Positions 18,317 through 28,081 are shown, counted from the first letter of the stretch. The stretch: DNA of 64,000 nucleotides from Alteromonas aquimaris (GCF_026183695.1 NZ_JAPFRD010000002.1:384732-448731), one strand, 5' to 3'. Notes: generated by a model from the sequence alone, not told the origin. Numbers and translations: made by a program.

Positions 18317-20074
18317 TTATAAGTTTCGAGAGGGGTTAAGTCTATAGTCTGTAGTTAGCATCTTAGTGAAAAGAATAAGCAGGGAATAAGCATCACCATT
18401 ATTTTCACGATACTTTTTGATAAACAAATGGATTTTGTCTTTATCCCAGATCTCATCAACAAGCATATCAGTATAATCATGGAACGTGGCTGTATCGTGC
18501 AAGAACTGGAAGTTGTTCCATCCCAATCCTTTTGGTAATTTTTTGCTTGAAAGTGTATAAATTTTCTCCCCAATGATACGGGCAAAACGACTGAATTCTT
18601 GCAGGGATATTCCAAACCGCGCCGAAATAAGGGTGGCTGCTAATGCTTGGCTAAGCAAATGAGGAGCATGTTTTTTCAGAATATATTGGCTAAGCCGATA
18701 ATTTGCTCGATATTTATACGGTACAGATAAAGCCAGTTTATTGAGCTTAGCATCGGAATATGGATGATTATAACCTAGGTCCGCTATTGCTGATTTGGTT
18801 TGATAAGAAAAATATTGGCGTGAATCGTGCTCTAATTTAAATCTTTCACACAGTTCGTGAATTCCAGATGTATTTTTGTCCGAATATCCTCTCAAACACG
18901 CTCGAACTTCTTCCGCATATTGGCATTTAATTTCTTCAAAATTGATGGATTTTGAGAAAAACCATGGCAGCTCCACGAATCCCTGAGATAATTTAGTAGT
19001 AAGAAATTCAATCGCTTTGTCATCCTCGATTGCTTCGTATTTATTTGGCGCGAGCATTGTCTTAAGTGTTCTCATCAACTTACCTTTCCCTGGTAAGCTA
19101 TTAACACCATAATGGCCAGAAACTAGTTCACAAGCTAGTCCTGCACTTAATGGAAAGTTACCTAGTTTATGAAGGTACTTCGACGCGGAATACCAGTGCG
19201 GAAATAAACATTGACCGGTTTTTTGTAGCATTTCTGTTATCGTCGCGCCATCATAAGCAGTATACTGCAACGGTACCATGTTAAAAGGCACCCCAGTGAT
19301 GACGCCATATTGGAACGCTATTTCAATTTCTCTACTTGCCAAGTCCCCGTGGGAATATACTTGCTCAAGTCGGTTAACATCTGTCAGCAATAATCTAGAA
19401 TCCCAGCCTGCTGATAGCATAAGATTAGTCTTTGGACTCTCTTCTATTACGCGCTTGAATCTTTCGGATATTTGAGAAAACAATGCTGATGGATCTGTTT
19501 CGTTATCACGACGCCAACAATCACTATCAAATATAGACAACTTTCCAGTTTTTCCATCAAAGTTAACACGCTGAAGTGGTCTCGTTTGTTTTACTTCGTT
19601 AAATACAGTTCTATCAGATATTGTTGCACCTTTATGAACGGATGCGTAAACCTGCATTAAATCCATTGTACACGAAGCTACTCGGGGCATGTTTTCAATG
19701 CGATCGGTCAACCAAAACGTTCCATTTTGATAAAGATAGTAAACGGGTTCGGTACCGAGATAATCACTTTGAATGACGACTTTATGAGATTCAGCAGAAT
19801 ATAAAATCGTAGTTCCAACTAGCGTATCTTCATTGTAATTTTTCGTTTTAGTTAGAAAATCGGCTGTATTCTCTGTAAAGTGTCTGTCTCCTAAATAAAT
19901 AAAGAATCCAGCTTCATCCACATCTACTATGACATTTTTGGAGTAATCTTCCTGATAGGAAATTGAGGTCGAACCCCAACTCTTTTCATTCGCAAAGTAA
20001 AGAGATGCATTTTTTATCGGGTTGGATATACATATCAAAAAACCCTTACCCGTTTGAGAAGTGGGATTTCTCAT
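18317..20074 (-). CDS. Asparagine-synthetase-like protein 1, degenerate glutaminase half
   Basis: A 585-residue protein with the two-domain layout of class B asparagine synthetases. The C-terminal half has the ATP-pyrophosphatase loop SAGWDS (residues 221-226) and a YSHGD segment. The N-terminal half resembles the Ntn glutaminase fold (GTEPVYYLYQNGTFWLTDRI) but lacks the essential cysteine after the initiator Met: the protein begins MRNPTSQ. Glutamine-derived ammonia is therefore unlikely, and an external amine as in beta-lactam synthetase is more plausible. It is a paralogue of the gene at 22055-23818 (shared LPKGLGWNNFQFL). Its context suggests amide formation on a uronic acid of the polysaccharide. 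Confidence 0.78.
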   Translation of the reverse strand: MRNPTSQTGKGFLICISNPIKNASLYFANEKSWGSTSISYQEDYSKNVIVDVDEAGFFIYLGDRHFTENTADFLTKTKNYNEDTLVGTTILYSAESHKVVIQSDYLGTEPVYYLYQNGTFWLTDRIENMPRVASCTMDLMQVYASVHKGATISDRTVFNEVKQTRPLQRVNFDGKTGKLSIFDSDCWRRDNETDPSALFSQISERFKRVIEESPKTNLMLSAGWDSRLLLTDVNRLEQVYSHGDLASREIEIAFQYGVITGVPFNMVPLQYTAYDGATITEMLQKTGQCLFPHWYSASKYLHKLGNFPLSAGLACELVSGHYGVNSLPGKGKLMRTLKTMLAPNKYEAIEDDKAIEFLTTKLSQGFVELPWFFSKSINFEEIKCQYAEEVRACLRGYSDKNTSGIHELCERFKLEHDSRQYFSYQTKSAIADLGYNHPYSDAKLNKLALSVPYKYRANYRLSQYILKKHAPHLLSQALAATLISARFGISLQEFSRFARIIGEKIYTLSSKKLPKGLGWNNFQFLHDTATFHDYTDMLVDEIWDKDKIHLFIKKYRENNGDAYSLLILFTKMLTTDYRLNPSRNL

Positions 20075-20159
20075 TACCGATGGCCCTTATTAAAACAACG
20101 TACTAGGTAACAAAGTAAAAATCTAGAGGAGTAAGTCTGATGAATCGGCTGAGATTATC

Positions 20160-21857
20160 CTAGTTCTTAACCTCTTTATACTTAATATCTCTACAAAAAT
20201 CGATTACCGCGTGCGTATCATTGGCATTAAAATGATGGGTACATGTCAATCCATCCTTAAATTTTGGATATACATCTTTAATGCGGCACTCTTTATATTC
20301 TTTTGTATTTAATAAGATCACTTTATTAACTCCAAAAGCTTTACCATAGTGATTTTTACCTTGGATTTGATTAATTCGATAAAGTTGATTTTGATGTCTA
20401 AAGAATCCACCGTTGCGTGCTTTTTCAGAGTCGAAGATGACAGGATTTCCTTTCGATAAGGGGGTCCACTTCTGGCTATCAAATCTATCAGAGTAAAACA
20501 CATGTAATTCAGAGTGATGGTCGGTTGTCCCAGCGCTACAAATGTTTGTCAAAAGAAACCATTTCCCTTCATTCTCAATTATCATCGTATCGGCTGCAGA
20601 AACATTTCTCATCAAGGTAGTTTTAAACTTCCATTGGGTTGGAAAGTCGATACACTCGTATAACCTTATTTCATTTGCCTCATGTGACTCCGGAATCATA
20701 TATATTTTTTTATTCGCTTTAAAAACAAAAGGGAAAGATAAATGATATGGTTCTTCAAGCACTATACCGTGATTTTTCAATTCGCCATGCTGAAGCTCAT
20801 AAACAGAAATACGTCCTTTACGCGCTGCATAGTTAAAATCTTCGACGAAGATTACTGTTCTACCCTCGTGAGAAAGTACAAAAGGATCTGCGAGAAAGCT
20901 GCCCTCGGGATTATCAATCTCCTTGTATCGCCAAAGTGATTTCTTAAATTCATCATGTGTTGAATAGGCGACACTCCATCTGACAATTGAGGCGCCAAAT
21001 AATTTATTCATAACGCGTTCTTTGAACAGCTTGGCGTGTACCTTATACAGATATTTAAGTAGCGGGGTAATTTTATCTATTTTGAGAAGTTGGTGATCAT
21101 GTAATGTGGGCTCTTCTTCTGCGGGGAGTTCACCTGTTTGGGCAATTTGATCAAGTAGTTTGGTCATGAAGAAATTGGACTTATAGAGTAGGGCGGCATT
21201 ATTTTCCATCCAGTTTGCGCGAGTCATTATATTTCCTCGTACCAGAACCTGCCCCCCATCTAATTCATTGGAAAGCTTCTGAATAATAAAACCGCTACTC
21301 GGCTCATCATTTAGAACTTCCCAGAATCCACTTGGACCGCCTCGATTTACTCTATTGTCTCCATGATGAAAAGATAGAACACCATAGGTTGGAGTGGATA
21401 AGATATCCCCTCTTAAAATCCCAGAACCACAACGCACGATACAGTCAAAATTCTCGTCGCTTATTTTTTCAATTTGTTCTGAAGAAAATTCCAGGAATAA
21501 TTTGGATTTTGACCACGTGCCTTCAACTTTTAGGACTTCAATATCGCTCCGCTCGCGGACGTGATGCGTTTTGAAATGAAAAGGTTTCTTTCTTCTAATC
21601 GGCTTTCTCTCTAATTTTCTAATGAAACCAACCAGACTATCAATGGTTTGAGACTCAAGAGAGTTAATTAACTTGTTTTCAAAAATTGCAGCTCGTACCT
21701 TTTCCTTAAAGGTTTTTTTAGTTGGCTTTGGGCAATAACCAGTGATAATGACGGGGTTGGCGAAATATTCACTTTCTGCTACGTGTTTCACCAATTCATA
21801 TGTATATGATGAAAAAGTGACGTTATCCACAAGAAAACCGACTTTAACTTTTCTCAC
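20160..21857 (-). CDS. Formyltransferase-like domain fused to GINT1-like beta-propeller
   Basis: A 565-residue two-domain protein. Residues ~1-250 resemble methionyl-tRNA/sugar formyltransferases: FDCIVRCGSGILRGDIL, YGVLSFHHGDNRVNRGG and a PSSGFIIQKLSNELDGGQVL stretch. Residues ~285-560 form a repeated beta-rich region (FLADPFVLSHEGRTVIFVED, MIPESHEANEIRLYE, YRINQIQGKNHYGKAFG) like the N-terminal domain of glucosamine inositolphosphorylceramide transferase, which has a five-bladed propeller fold. The sugar-formyltransferase N-x-H-x-D motif appears here as the atypical HHGD. The likely role is N-formylation or another transfer on an amino sugar. It lies between the two asparagine-synthetase-like genes. 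Confidence 0.75.
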   Translation of the reverse strand: MRKVKVGFLVDNVTFSSYTYELVKHVAESEYFANPVIITGYCPKPTKKTFKEKVRAAIFENKLINSLESQTIDSLVGFIRKLERKPIRRKKPFHFKTHHVRERSDIEVLKVEGTWSKSKLFLEFSSEQIEKISDENFDCIVRCGSGILRGDILSTPTYGVLSFHHGDNRVNRGGPSGFWEVLNDEPSSGFIIQKLSNELDGGQVLVRGNIMTRANWMENNAALLYKSNFFMTKLLDQIAQTGELPAEEEPTLHDHQLLKIDKITPLLKYLYKVHAKLFKERVMNKLFGASIVRWSVAYSTHDEFKKSLWRYKEIDNPEGSFLADPFVLSHEGRTVIFVEDFNYAARKGRISVYELQHGELKNHGIVLEEPYHLSFPFVFKANKKIYMIPESHEANEIRLYECIDFPTQWKFKTTLMRNVSAADTMIIENEGKWFLLTNICSAGTTDHHSELHVFYSDRFDSQKWTPLSKGNPVIFDSEKARNGGFFRHQNQLYRINQIQGKNHYGKAFGVNKVILLNTKEYKECRIKDVYPKFKDGLTCTHHFNANDTHAVIDFCRDIKYKEVKN

Positions 21858-22054
21858 TTCACTATTGCCCCGCTCAATTGGAAACTATGCTGTAACCTTT
21901 AACAATCCAACTACATAAATGACTGTATCATCACATTGGTTGAAGATCTCATAATTCTTTAAAGTTTTTAACGACCTATATGCGACCGCTCGTTACTATA
22001 TTGTCCCATACTCACGTACATACATTATTAGAAAATAATGTGAACCATTCGTTG

Positions 22055-23818
22055 TCATTTATATAGGTGACTGGACGTTTGATAATCAATAGTCGCGATC
22101 CGGCCAAGCATTACTACCAAACTATAAGCGTCTTTATTGGCTTTTCTATACTCTGAGACAAACTGATGCATTGTTACTTTGTCCCAGAAAGCATTCTTTA
22201 AGTTGTCAATACATTGGTGGAAAACATCGGTGGTATTCAGAAATTGGAAATTGTTCCAACCCAAGCCTTTAGGTAACTTGCCTGTTGATTTAGCGTAAAT
22301 TTGTTCCCCCGCTCTCCGCACAAATCGACTAAGTTCCTGCGTAAAAATTGAGGATTTTGCATTCACCAAGGTCGCCGCCAGCGGATAATCTAATAATGCC
22401 GGTTTGTACGATTCAAGCGTTGACTTACTTAATTTATACCCCACCCGGTGTCTGTATTTAAGCTGCAAAACTAACTGAGAAAACTGGGCATCCGCAAATG
22501 GGTGATGATAGCCAGAATGGGCGCTCGCTGTTTTTGTTTGTTTTGCCATGTATTGACGTTCAACGTGAAGCATTTTGAAACGTTCGCTCAGCTCCTGAAT
22601 GCCTGATGTACCAGTAGCTGTGTATTCTTCGAAACAGGCTCGAAGTTCAGCTCTGAACTTCATCAGTAGTTCTTCAAAGTTGACTGAGTTTGGAATAAAC
22701 CATGGCAAGCTTTTAAATCCGGGTAACATAAATTCAGCAAGTTGTTTTATTGCCTCAGTATCCGGAATTTTGTCTAGGCGGTTTGGCACTAACAAAGATT
22801 GTAATGTTCGTCTTTTTCTCCCTACACCGCGAACGATATTTATCCCATAGTGGCCAGAATAATGCTCAACAAACATGCCTGAGGCCATTGGTAAACCAGT
22901 CAACGAAGACACACATTTGCTGGCTTGGTACCAGTGAGGGAACAAGCACTGCCCAATTTGACATAGCATTTGGTCATTTAATTCAGGCCCAAAATGCGTC
23001 GCTTTTAGTGGCACAAAGCTCATTGGTGTAGCCAAGGTTTTACCCAGTTCTTTAGCAAGTCGTACTTCTCTACTGGCAATATCTCCGTGCGTATAGGTGT
23101 GTTTGATATATGAGCTTTCACTCATTAGCACTCTAGAATCCCAACCAGCTGAGAGCATCAGGGTGGAGCTGGGGGCGTCATTAAGCACCGCAATCAGTCT
23201 TTCGTTAACTGCCTGCTTAATTGACTCAACATCAGCGTCAGGATCACTTCGCCAGTGGTTACTTGTAATGGCTTTCAGATTCCCACGCTGTGAATTATAG
23301 GTGATAGTTTCTAACTCAGTGGTTTGGAATACATTGTTTAGCGATGTGCTATCTTTAAGGTGAGCGCCGATGGCGATAAAAGAATAAATGCCCAGTATAT
23401 CGCTGGAACAATCAAAAAAACGGGAGAAATTATCAATCCTGTCTGTCACCCATAGTGACTTGCCAATTTGTGTATAAAAGATGGGTTCGGTGCCGAGAAT
23501 ATCTGTTTTTATGGTTAATTGCTTGTTTGAGCGATCAAAGACGATATTAGTTCCAGTTAATGATTCAACTGGCAAAGTAGCAAGTGTTTGCGGGGTACTT
23601 CTAAAAGATTGGTATAGATGTTTATCTCCTTTGTAGATAAATATTCTATGTGTTTGTATATCTACAAAAGTATTCTTAGAACAACGCTCATCGTAATAAA
23701 GAACGCACCCATCTTGTACAACCACGTTGTCGAAATTACTCTGCCAAGAGCAGTTAGTAGGATAAGGCGATATTTCCAGTAAAAAACCCTTAGAAGGCCT
23801 GACGCGGGATTGCTCCAT
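22055..23818 (-). CDS. Asparagine-synthetase-like protein 2, degenerate glutaminase half
   Basis: A 587-residue paralogue of the protein at 18317-20074. The start at 23818 is preferred over an upstream one at 23857 because MEQSRVRPSKGFL then aligns with the paralogue's N-terminus. The ATP-pyrophosphatase loop SAGWDS is at residues 223-228, with a YTHGDIASRE segment downstream. The Ntn-like N-terminal half retains GTEPIFYTQIGKSLWVTDRI but has no Cys2 nucleophile. It overlaps the end of the O-ligase-like gene by 29 bases, so translation is probably coupled. Two such divergent copies in one cluster suggest two distinct amidation targets or a heteromeric enzyme. The products are unknown. Confidence 0.77.
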   Translation of the reverse strand: MEQSRVRPSKGFLLEISPYPTNCSWQSNFDNVVVQDGCVLYYDERCSKNTFVDIQTHRIFIYKGDKHLYQSFRSTPQTLATLPVESLTGTNIVFDRSNKQLTIKTDILGTEPIFYTQIGKSLWVTDRIDNFSRFFDCSSDILGIYSFIAIGAHLKDSTSLNNVFQTTELETITYNSQRGNLKAITSNHWRSDPDADVESIKQAVNERLIAVLNDAPSSTLMLSAGWDSRVLMSESSYIKHTYTHGDIASREVRLAKELGKTLATPMSFVPLKATHFGPELNDQMLCQIGQCLFPHWYQASKCVSSLTGLPMASGMFVEHYSGHYGINIVRGVGRKRRTLQSLLVPNRLDKIPDTEAIKQLAEFMLPGFKSLPWFIPNSVNFEELLMKFRAELRACFEEYTATGTSGIQELSERFKMLHVERQYMAKQTKTASAHSGYHHPFADAQFSQLVLQLKYRHRVGYKLSKSTLESYKPALLDYPLAATLVNAKSSIFTQELSRFVRRAGEQIYAKSTGKLPKGLGWNNFQFLNTTDVFHQCIDNLKNAFWDKVTMHQFVSEYRKANKDAYSLVVMLGRIATIDYQTSSHLYK

Positions 23819-25100
23819 GGCTAACACTATCCTTTTTATTATTGTACCTGTATGCAATGGTAATGCAGGTTTGGAAAGTGATCAGAATCCATAGAAAAGG
23901 GTAGTACCCTATTGTTACGAATTGACCTGCAATTACAAAGCCTAATATCGAAAGTTTGATGGCCTTCCATAAAACTTGAAAAAACTCATCTTCCTCCGAA
24001 CGATTACCCACTTTAATTGGCAACTTTCGGATAAATGAGGCTAATAATATAAATATAAATATAGTTAATCCTATAAAACCTGCGTCCGTTCCGACCTGGA
24101 AAAAAATGTTATGTGGTAATTCGGCTTCACTGTAAAGAATATCCTCTGGATAATGCTTAGTAAAATACGGAATGAAGTTGTAGTATCCAACCCCCAAAGC
24201 TGGGTGCTCTTTCATCATCTCCCAGGCATTTTCCCAATATAGCATTCGCTGTATTGACGTTTTATCCTCACCAATAGAAGTAAATCTTTCTTTTTGTTCT
24301 ATGGGAAGGACCTGCCATCCAATCCACCCAATTAACGTGAGCGATATGAGAATTTTGGGTTTAAATATTTTTCGCCAAAACATTATGAATAATTGTGCTA
24401 CCAAAGCAAGTTGAGCTCCACGACTACTACTCCCGAGAATAGTTAGTACCGGACATACCGCTGACGCTAATAGAATATACTTTTCCCACACGCGCACATC
24501 ATTTTTATAAAGATTGTAAAGGTAATAGCCCATTGGAAATAACAAGAGCATTAATACTGCGAGCTCTCCTGAGTTTTCAAAATAACCGGTAGGTCCTTTC
24601 AAACCCCACGACGTGAAACCAAAACCTCGCATCGCCCAGTTTTTAGAAGTACCAATAGCAATTTTTAAGGAGCATAGAAACAAAACCAAGAAAAACACAT
24701 AGATCCGTTCTTTCGTATTAACAATTGTGGTGGCAATAAACATGATTATTACCCATTGGATAAAAAAGATGTAGTAATCCGTCGACCATGACACGTCAAA
24801 CGCGACTAAAAAGGATAGATGTATTGCAATACAAAAAAGTGTTACCAACATGTGCATGCCAGTAAAACGAAATGAGGCTTTATTATCGAAGAAACTAAAA
24901 ATCAGGGCTGAGATAAGGCACACTTTGGCCCAAGGCAGGAAATCGATTACTGGGAAAATATGTTGGGGACGAAAAAATTCTACGAATAAATAAGCGCAAA
25001 TTGCTTTAAAAGCAAGACTTTCACTTTTGAAAAATGTCCAGAGATTTTTTATTTGTAAAAACTTTAGGTCATCAAAAGTTAAAGGTGTTGACTGCTTCAT
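23790..25100 (-). CDS. O-antigen ligase/Wzy-like membrane polymerase
   Basis: A 436-residue polytopic membrane protein with about ten hydrophobic segments and a Wzy_C-type periplasmic loop. EFFRPQHIFPVIDFLPWAK near the N-terminus is common in O-antigen-ligase-family proteins of marine gammaproteobacteria, including those of exosortase A loci. SSRGAQLALVAQL and HPALGVGYYNFIPYF with a later PHNIFFQVGTDAGFIG are the conserved loop regions. It probably polymerises or ligates the repeat units delivered by the Wzx flippase at 12.6-14.1 kb. The start overlaps the phosphatase stop by 4 bases. Confidence 0.82.
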   Translation of the reverse strand: MKQSTPLTFDDLKFLQIKNLWTFFKSESLAFKAICAYLFVEFFRPQHIFPVIDFLPWAKVCLISALIFSFFDNKASFRFTGMHMLVTLFCIAIHLSFLVAFDVSWSTDYYIFFIQWVIIMFIATTIVNTKERIYVFFLVLFLCSLKIAIGTSKNWAMRGFGFTSWGLKGPTGYFENSGELAVLMLLLFPMGYYLYNLYKNDVRVWEKYILLASAVCPVLTILGSSSRGAQLALVAQLFIMFWRKIFKPKILISLTLIGWIGWQVLPIEQKERFTSIGEDKTSIQRMLYWENAWEMMKEHPALGVGYYNFIPYFTKHYPEDILYSEAELPHNIFFQVGTDAGFIGLTIFIFILLASFIRKLPIKVGNRSEEDEFFQVLWKAIKLSILGFVIAGQFVTIGYYPFLWILITFQTCITIAYRYNNKKDSVSHGAIPRQAF

Positions 25101-25657
25101 ACTTTCAAACCCAAATCACTGATTAATTTTTTAGTCGCAAACTCAATACTTTTCAAGCACTTTACAAAAAAGTGATCATTTGTATTGTAAGGATCATGCA
25201 GATAAACGGTTTTACTTTGGGATAGCAAACCAATTAACACTTTTTTGCTATTAGGAAATAGTGCTTCTAATTCGAGCAGGTGGGCCGGTTCCATTACAAC
25301 CAAAAGGTCTGAATCTAGCGGCGAGTATTTACTTATATGTTGGGAACGATGTGTTGTTAGATCATATCCTAATTCTTTAGCAAATTTTAGTGTACGCTCA
25401 AAAGCAGGATCATCCCCTCTACAATGTAAGCCATATGAAACAGCAGGAAACTTCTCACGTAGACTTACCGCCTCGCCAAAGGGGCTTCGGCATATATTTC
25501 CACTGCAAATAAATACTAAGCGCTCCACATCTTTGAACTCTCCGTGTGCGGCATTGTTATAATTTCCAAAGATATTTTTTATTCCAAAAAAGACATACCT
25601 TAGCAGACCTTTTTTTGAACCGAACTCGTTTGCTATATATTGAGTAACACTTAACAT
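25097..25657 (-). CDS. Low-molecular-weight protein tyrosine phosphatase (Wzb-like)
   Basis: A 186-residue protein with the catalytic loop C-S-G-N-I-C-R-S (nucleophile C51, R57) and a DPYNTND segment supplying the general-acid aspartate. Members in capsule loci dephosphorylate BY-kinases (Wzc) to control polymer length. It is longer than the usual ~145-155 residues because of a 45-residue N-terminal extension before the catalytic core. The ATG at 25657 is preferred to the TTG just upstream. No tyrosine kinase is visible in the window; one may lie outside to the left. It sits in the same operon as the ligase. Confidence 0.87.
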   Translation of the reverse strand: MLSVTQYIANEFGSKKGLLRYVFFGIKNIFGNYNNAAHGEFKDVERLVFICSGNICRSPFGEAVSLREKFPAVSYGLHCRGDDPAFERTLKFAKELGYDLTTHRSQHISKYSPLDSDLLVVMEPAHLLELEALFPNSKKVLIGLLSQSKTVYLHDPYNTNDHFFVKCLKSIEFATKKLISDLGLKV

Positions 25658-25687
25658 CAAATTTCTACTGCCTGAGTAACACTATAT

Positions 25688-26806
25688 TTATAATGGAAAT
25701 GTACTGTCCACTTTTCTGTAAATTGCAATATATGAATCTGTCATCGCATCTAGCGAGAACGCTGAATGTACGCGCTCAATCGCAGAAGTGATCACCATCG
25801 TATCAGATCCTAAGCGTTTGATAAGCGATTTCATAGCACTGGCAATACTTCGTGAATCAATTTCAACCAGTGTTCCTTGCTGAGGAGCGGTAATAATTTC
25901 CTCAGGCCCTCCACACTTAGTACAAATTACTGGTAAACCGCACGCCATCGCTTCAATTGTACTGATAGAAAAACCTTCAGCATCTGAAGTCAAAATGAAG
26001 GCATCAAGAGAGTTAAGATAAGTGGGAGTATCTTCAACGAACCCGATAAAATGTATATTGTTTTGAAGATTCAAAGTAGATATTTGGTGATCTAGTTGCT
26101 GTCGAAGGCTTGTTTTGGGATCTCCTGCAATAACTATCGCGATTTTAATTTTGGTTTGCAGAAGGTTATGAGCTGCATCAATTAAAAGATCATACCGTTT
26201 AGCAGAACGAATATTACCCAACGCACCAAATACAAAAGTATCGTCGGGGATTGACAAAGACTGTCTTAAAGTGGAGGTTCTTGCAGGGATATACTTATCC
26301 ACATCAATGCCGTTATAAATTACTGATGTCTTCGATGGAATAAGTAGAGCTTGTTCTTCAATTTTTTGCGCCAGTGAGTGACTCACCGAAATAAAATGAG
26401 ATATACCTGTGCGCATGAACCATAATTTGAGAGCCTTAAACCTTTCATTAGGCGCAACATCCACCATTCCATGGTACGTAGCCACAACAGGAATTCGCAT
26501 GATCAATCCCACAATACTAGCATAGACATTTGAGCCAAGAAGATGTGATTGAATTAAATTAACCCGGTGTTGTTTGATAATTGAGCATAGTTTTTTGATT
26601 AATTTGAAGTTAAAACTTCCTTTTGAATCAATGATAATAGGCTCTAAGCCTTTTTTTCTTAATTTTTGAGCTACATAGCCCTCTCCGCGTATGACTACTA
26701 CTGATTCAATTTCAGTAGAACGAATCCGGTCAGCTAAAGCTATAAAAACTTCTTCCGCCCCACCTGGGCCGGTAGTATCGATTAAGTGTAAAATCTTGTA
26801 AGTCAT
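25688..26806 (-). CDS. Family 4 (GT-B) glycosyltransferase
   Basis: A 372-residue GT4 enzyme. MTYKILHLIDTTGPGGAEEVF is the usual N-terminus, so the ATG at 26806 is chosen over an upstream in-frame codon at 26842. Donor-domain motifs are FGALGNIRSAKRYDLLIDA, IVIAGDPKTSL and LTSDAEGFSISTIEAMACG (E-x7-E). It likely adds one sugar to the repeat unit. It is the first gene of the minus-strand ligase/amidation operon and lies divergent from the ATP-grasp gene across about 107 bases. Confidence 0.85.
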   Translation of the reverse strand: MTYKILHLIDTTGPGGAEEVFIALADRIRSTEIESVVVIRGEGYVAQKLRKKGLEPIIIDSKGSFNFKLIKKLCSIIKQHRVNLIQSHLLGSNVYASIVGLIMRIPVVATYHGMVDVAPNERFKALKLWFMRTGISHFISVSHSLAQKIEEQALLIPSKTSVIYNGIDVDKYIPARTSTLRQSLSIPDDTFVFGALGNIRSAKRYDLLIDAAHNLLQTKIKIAIVIAGDPKTSLRQQLDHQISTLNLQNNIHFIGFVEDTPTYLNSLDAFILTSDAEGFSISTIEAMACGLPVICTKCGGPEEIITAPQQGTLVEIDSRSIASAMKSLIKRLGSDTMVITSAIERVHSAFSLDAMTDSYIAIYRKVDSTFPL

Positions 26807-26913
26807 GTTAAAAAATATCAGGCATAATGGCTGAAATAACAATAGTATTATTTGTCAGTGGCGAAGCATAACAGGCAATCGTGCTGCTGCATACCAATCA
26901 AAGTTGTACAATC

Positions 26914-28074
26914 ATGGAAAAAAAATCAATTCTGATCTTTGACGCCCAGCAACGCAGTGCTTTGGCTGCAACGCGTTCCTTAGGAAAGCGTGATGACGCG
27001 ATAGTTTATACGACTGATTCCTCTTCAGATTCTTTGGCCGGCTCATCAAAATATTCGAAAGAATATTTGCAATCACCTGATCCCGTGGAAGACACCGGAG
27101 AATTTATTCTGTGGTTAAAAAATATTATTGAAACCAAAAAGATTGATTTTTTGCTTCCTGTAACTGAAGTTAGCAGCAGGACCTTGCTGGAAAACTATCA
27201 GCACTTTAACACGGTCAAACTGCCCTTTGCAGACTTGGAAACAGTTCTTCAATTGAGTGATAAAAATCGATTAGTTGAACTTGCAGATTCTTTAGATGTT
27301 CCAGTTCCTACCTCGATAGTTTGCGGTAATGCAGAAGAAGCTTTGAAGCAACCTATAACTTTTCCATGTGTACTGAAACCGTCCTTGTCAAAAGTCTTGG
27401 TTGATCAAAGATGGGTCAGTACGCAAGTGCATATTGTTCATACACAAACGCAGATGGAGCAAGCTCTCCAGCATTCTTATTTTCGGTTCCCCTTTATGGT
27501 CCAACAATATATTGACGGACAAGGGGCAGGTATATTTTGTTACTATCAAAAAGGTGAACCCAAAGCTTACTTCGCGCACAAACGAATTCGTGAAAAACCA
27601 CCTTCAGGGGGAGTGAGTGTCCTAAGTGAAAGTGTAGAAGTGCATCCGATCATGAAAGAGCATGCCACTCGCTTACTGGATAGCGTTAAATGGCATGGTG
27701 TCGCAATGGTTGAATTCAAGGTAGATGATCAAGGGACCCCTTATTTAATGGAAATTAACACCAGACTTTGGGGCTCTCTGCAACTTGCCATTGATGCCGG
27801 AGTCAATTTTCCTCACCTGTTACTTGATGGTGAATATGGAGTTTTAGCTGAACAATCGCACTTCAAAGTGGGTGTTCAGCTTAGGTGGCTATTAGGTGAT
27901 CTTGACAATTTATATCTAAATTTAAAAGATAGAAATCAAACGCTGCCAGCGAAAATTTTCCATATGTTTAATTTTTTTACACCCAAGTTTGTTCACCGAA
28001 AGCATGAAATAAACCGTCTTGAGGACTTAGGTCCGTTTAAATATGAGTTAAAAAAGTATTTCTCTAGAAGTTGA
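26914..28074 (+). CDS. ATP-grasp carboxylate-amine ligase-like protein
   Basis: A 386-residue ATP-grasp protein. MEKKSILIFDAQQRSALAATR is the pre-ATP-grasp domain start, so the ATG at 26914 is preferred to the first in-frame ATG-like start 33 bases upstream. FPCVLKPSLSKV is the ATP-binding lysine segment and TPYLMEINTRLWGSLQLAI the metal-binding E-x-N-x-R motif. Related proteins ligate amino acids or other amines to carboxylates (D-aspartate ligase and carbamoyl-phosphate-synthase-like groups). It lies 7 bases before the deacetylase gene. Together with the asparagine-synthetase-like and PaaK-like genes this is another carboxylate-activating enzyme in the cluster. The substrate is unknown. Confidence 0.78.
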   Translation: MEKKSILIFDAQQRSALAATRSLGKRDDAIVYTTDSSSDSLAGSSKYSKEYLQSPDPVEDTGEFILWLKNIIETKKIDFLLPVTEVSSRTLLENYQHFNTVKLPFADLETVLQLSDKNRLVELADSLDVPVPTSIVCGNAEEALKQPITFPCVLKPSLSKVLVDQRWVSTQVHIVHTQTQMEQALQHSYFRFPFMVQQYIDGQGAGIFCYYQKGEPKAYFAHKRIREKPPSGGVSVLSESVEVHPIMKEHATRLLDSVKWHGVAMVEFKVDDQGTPYLMEINTRLWGSLQLAIDAGVNFPHLLLDGEYGVLAEQSHFKVGVQLRWLLGDLDNLYLNLKDRNQTLPAKIFHMFNFFTPKFVHRKHEINRLEDLGPFKYELKKYFSRS

Positions 28075-28081
28075 GTGAATA

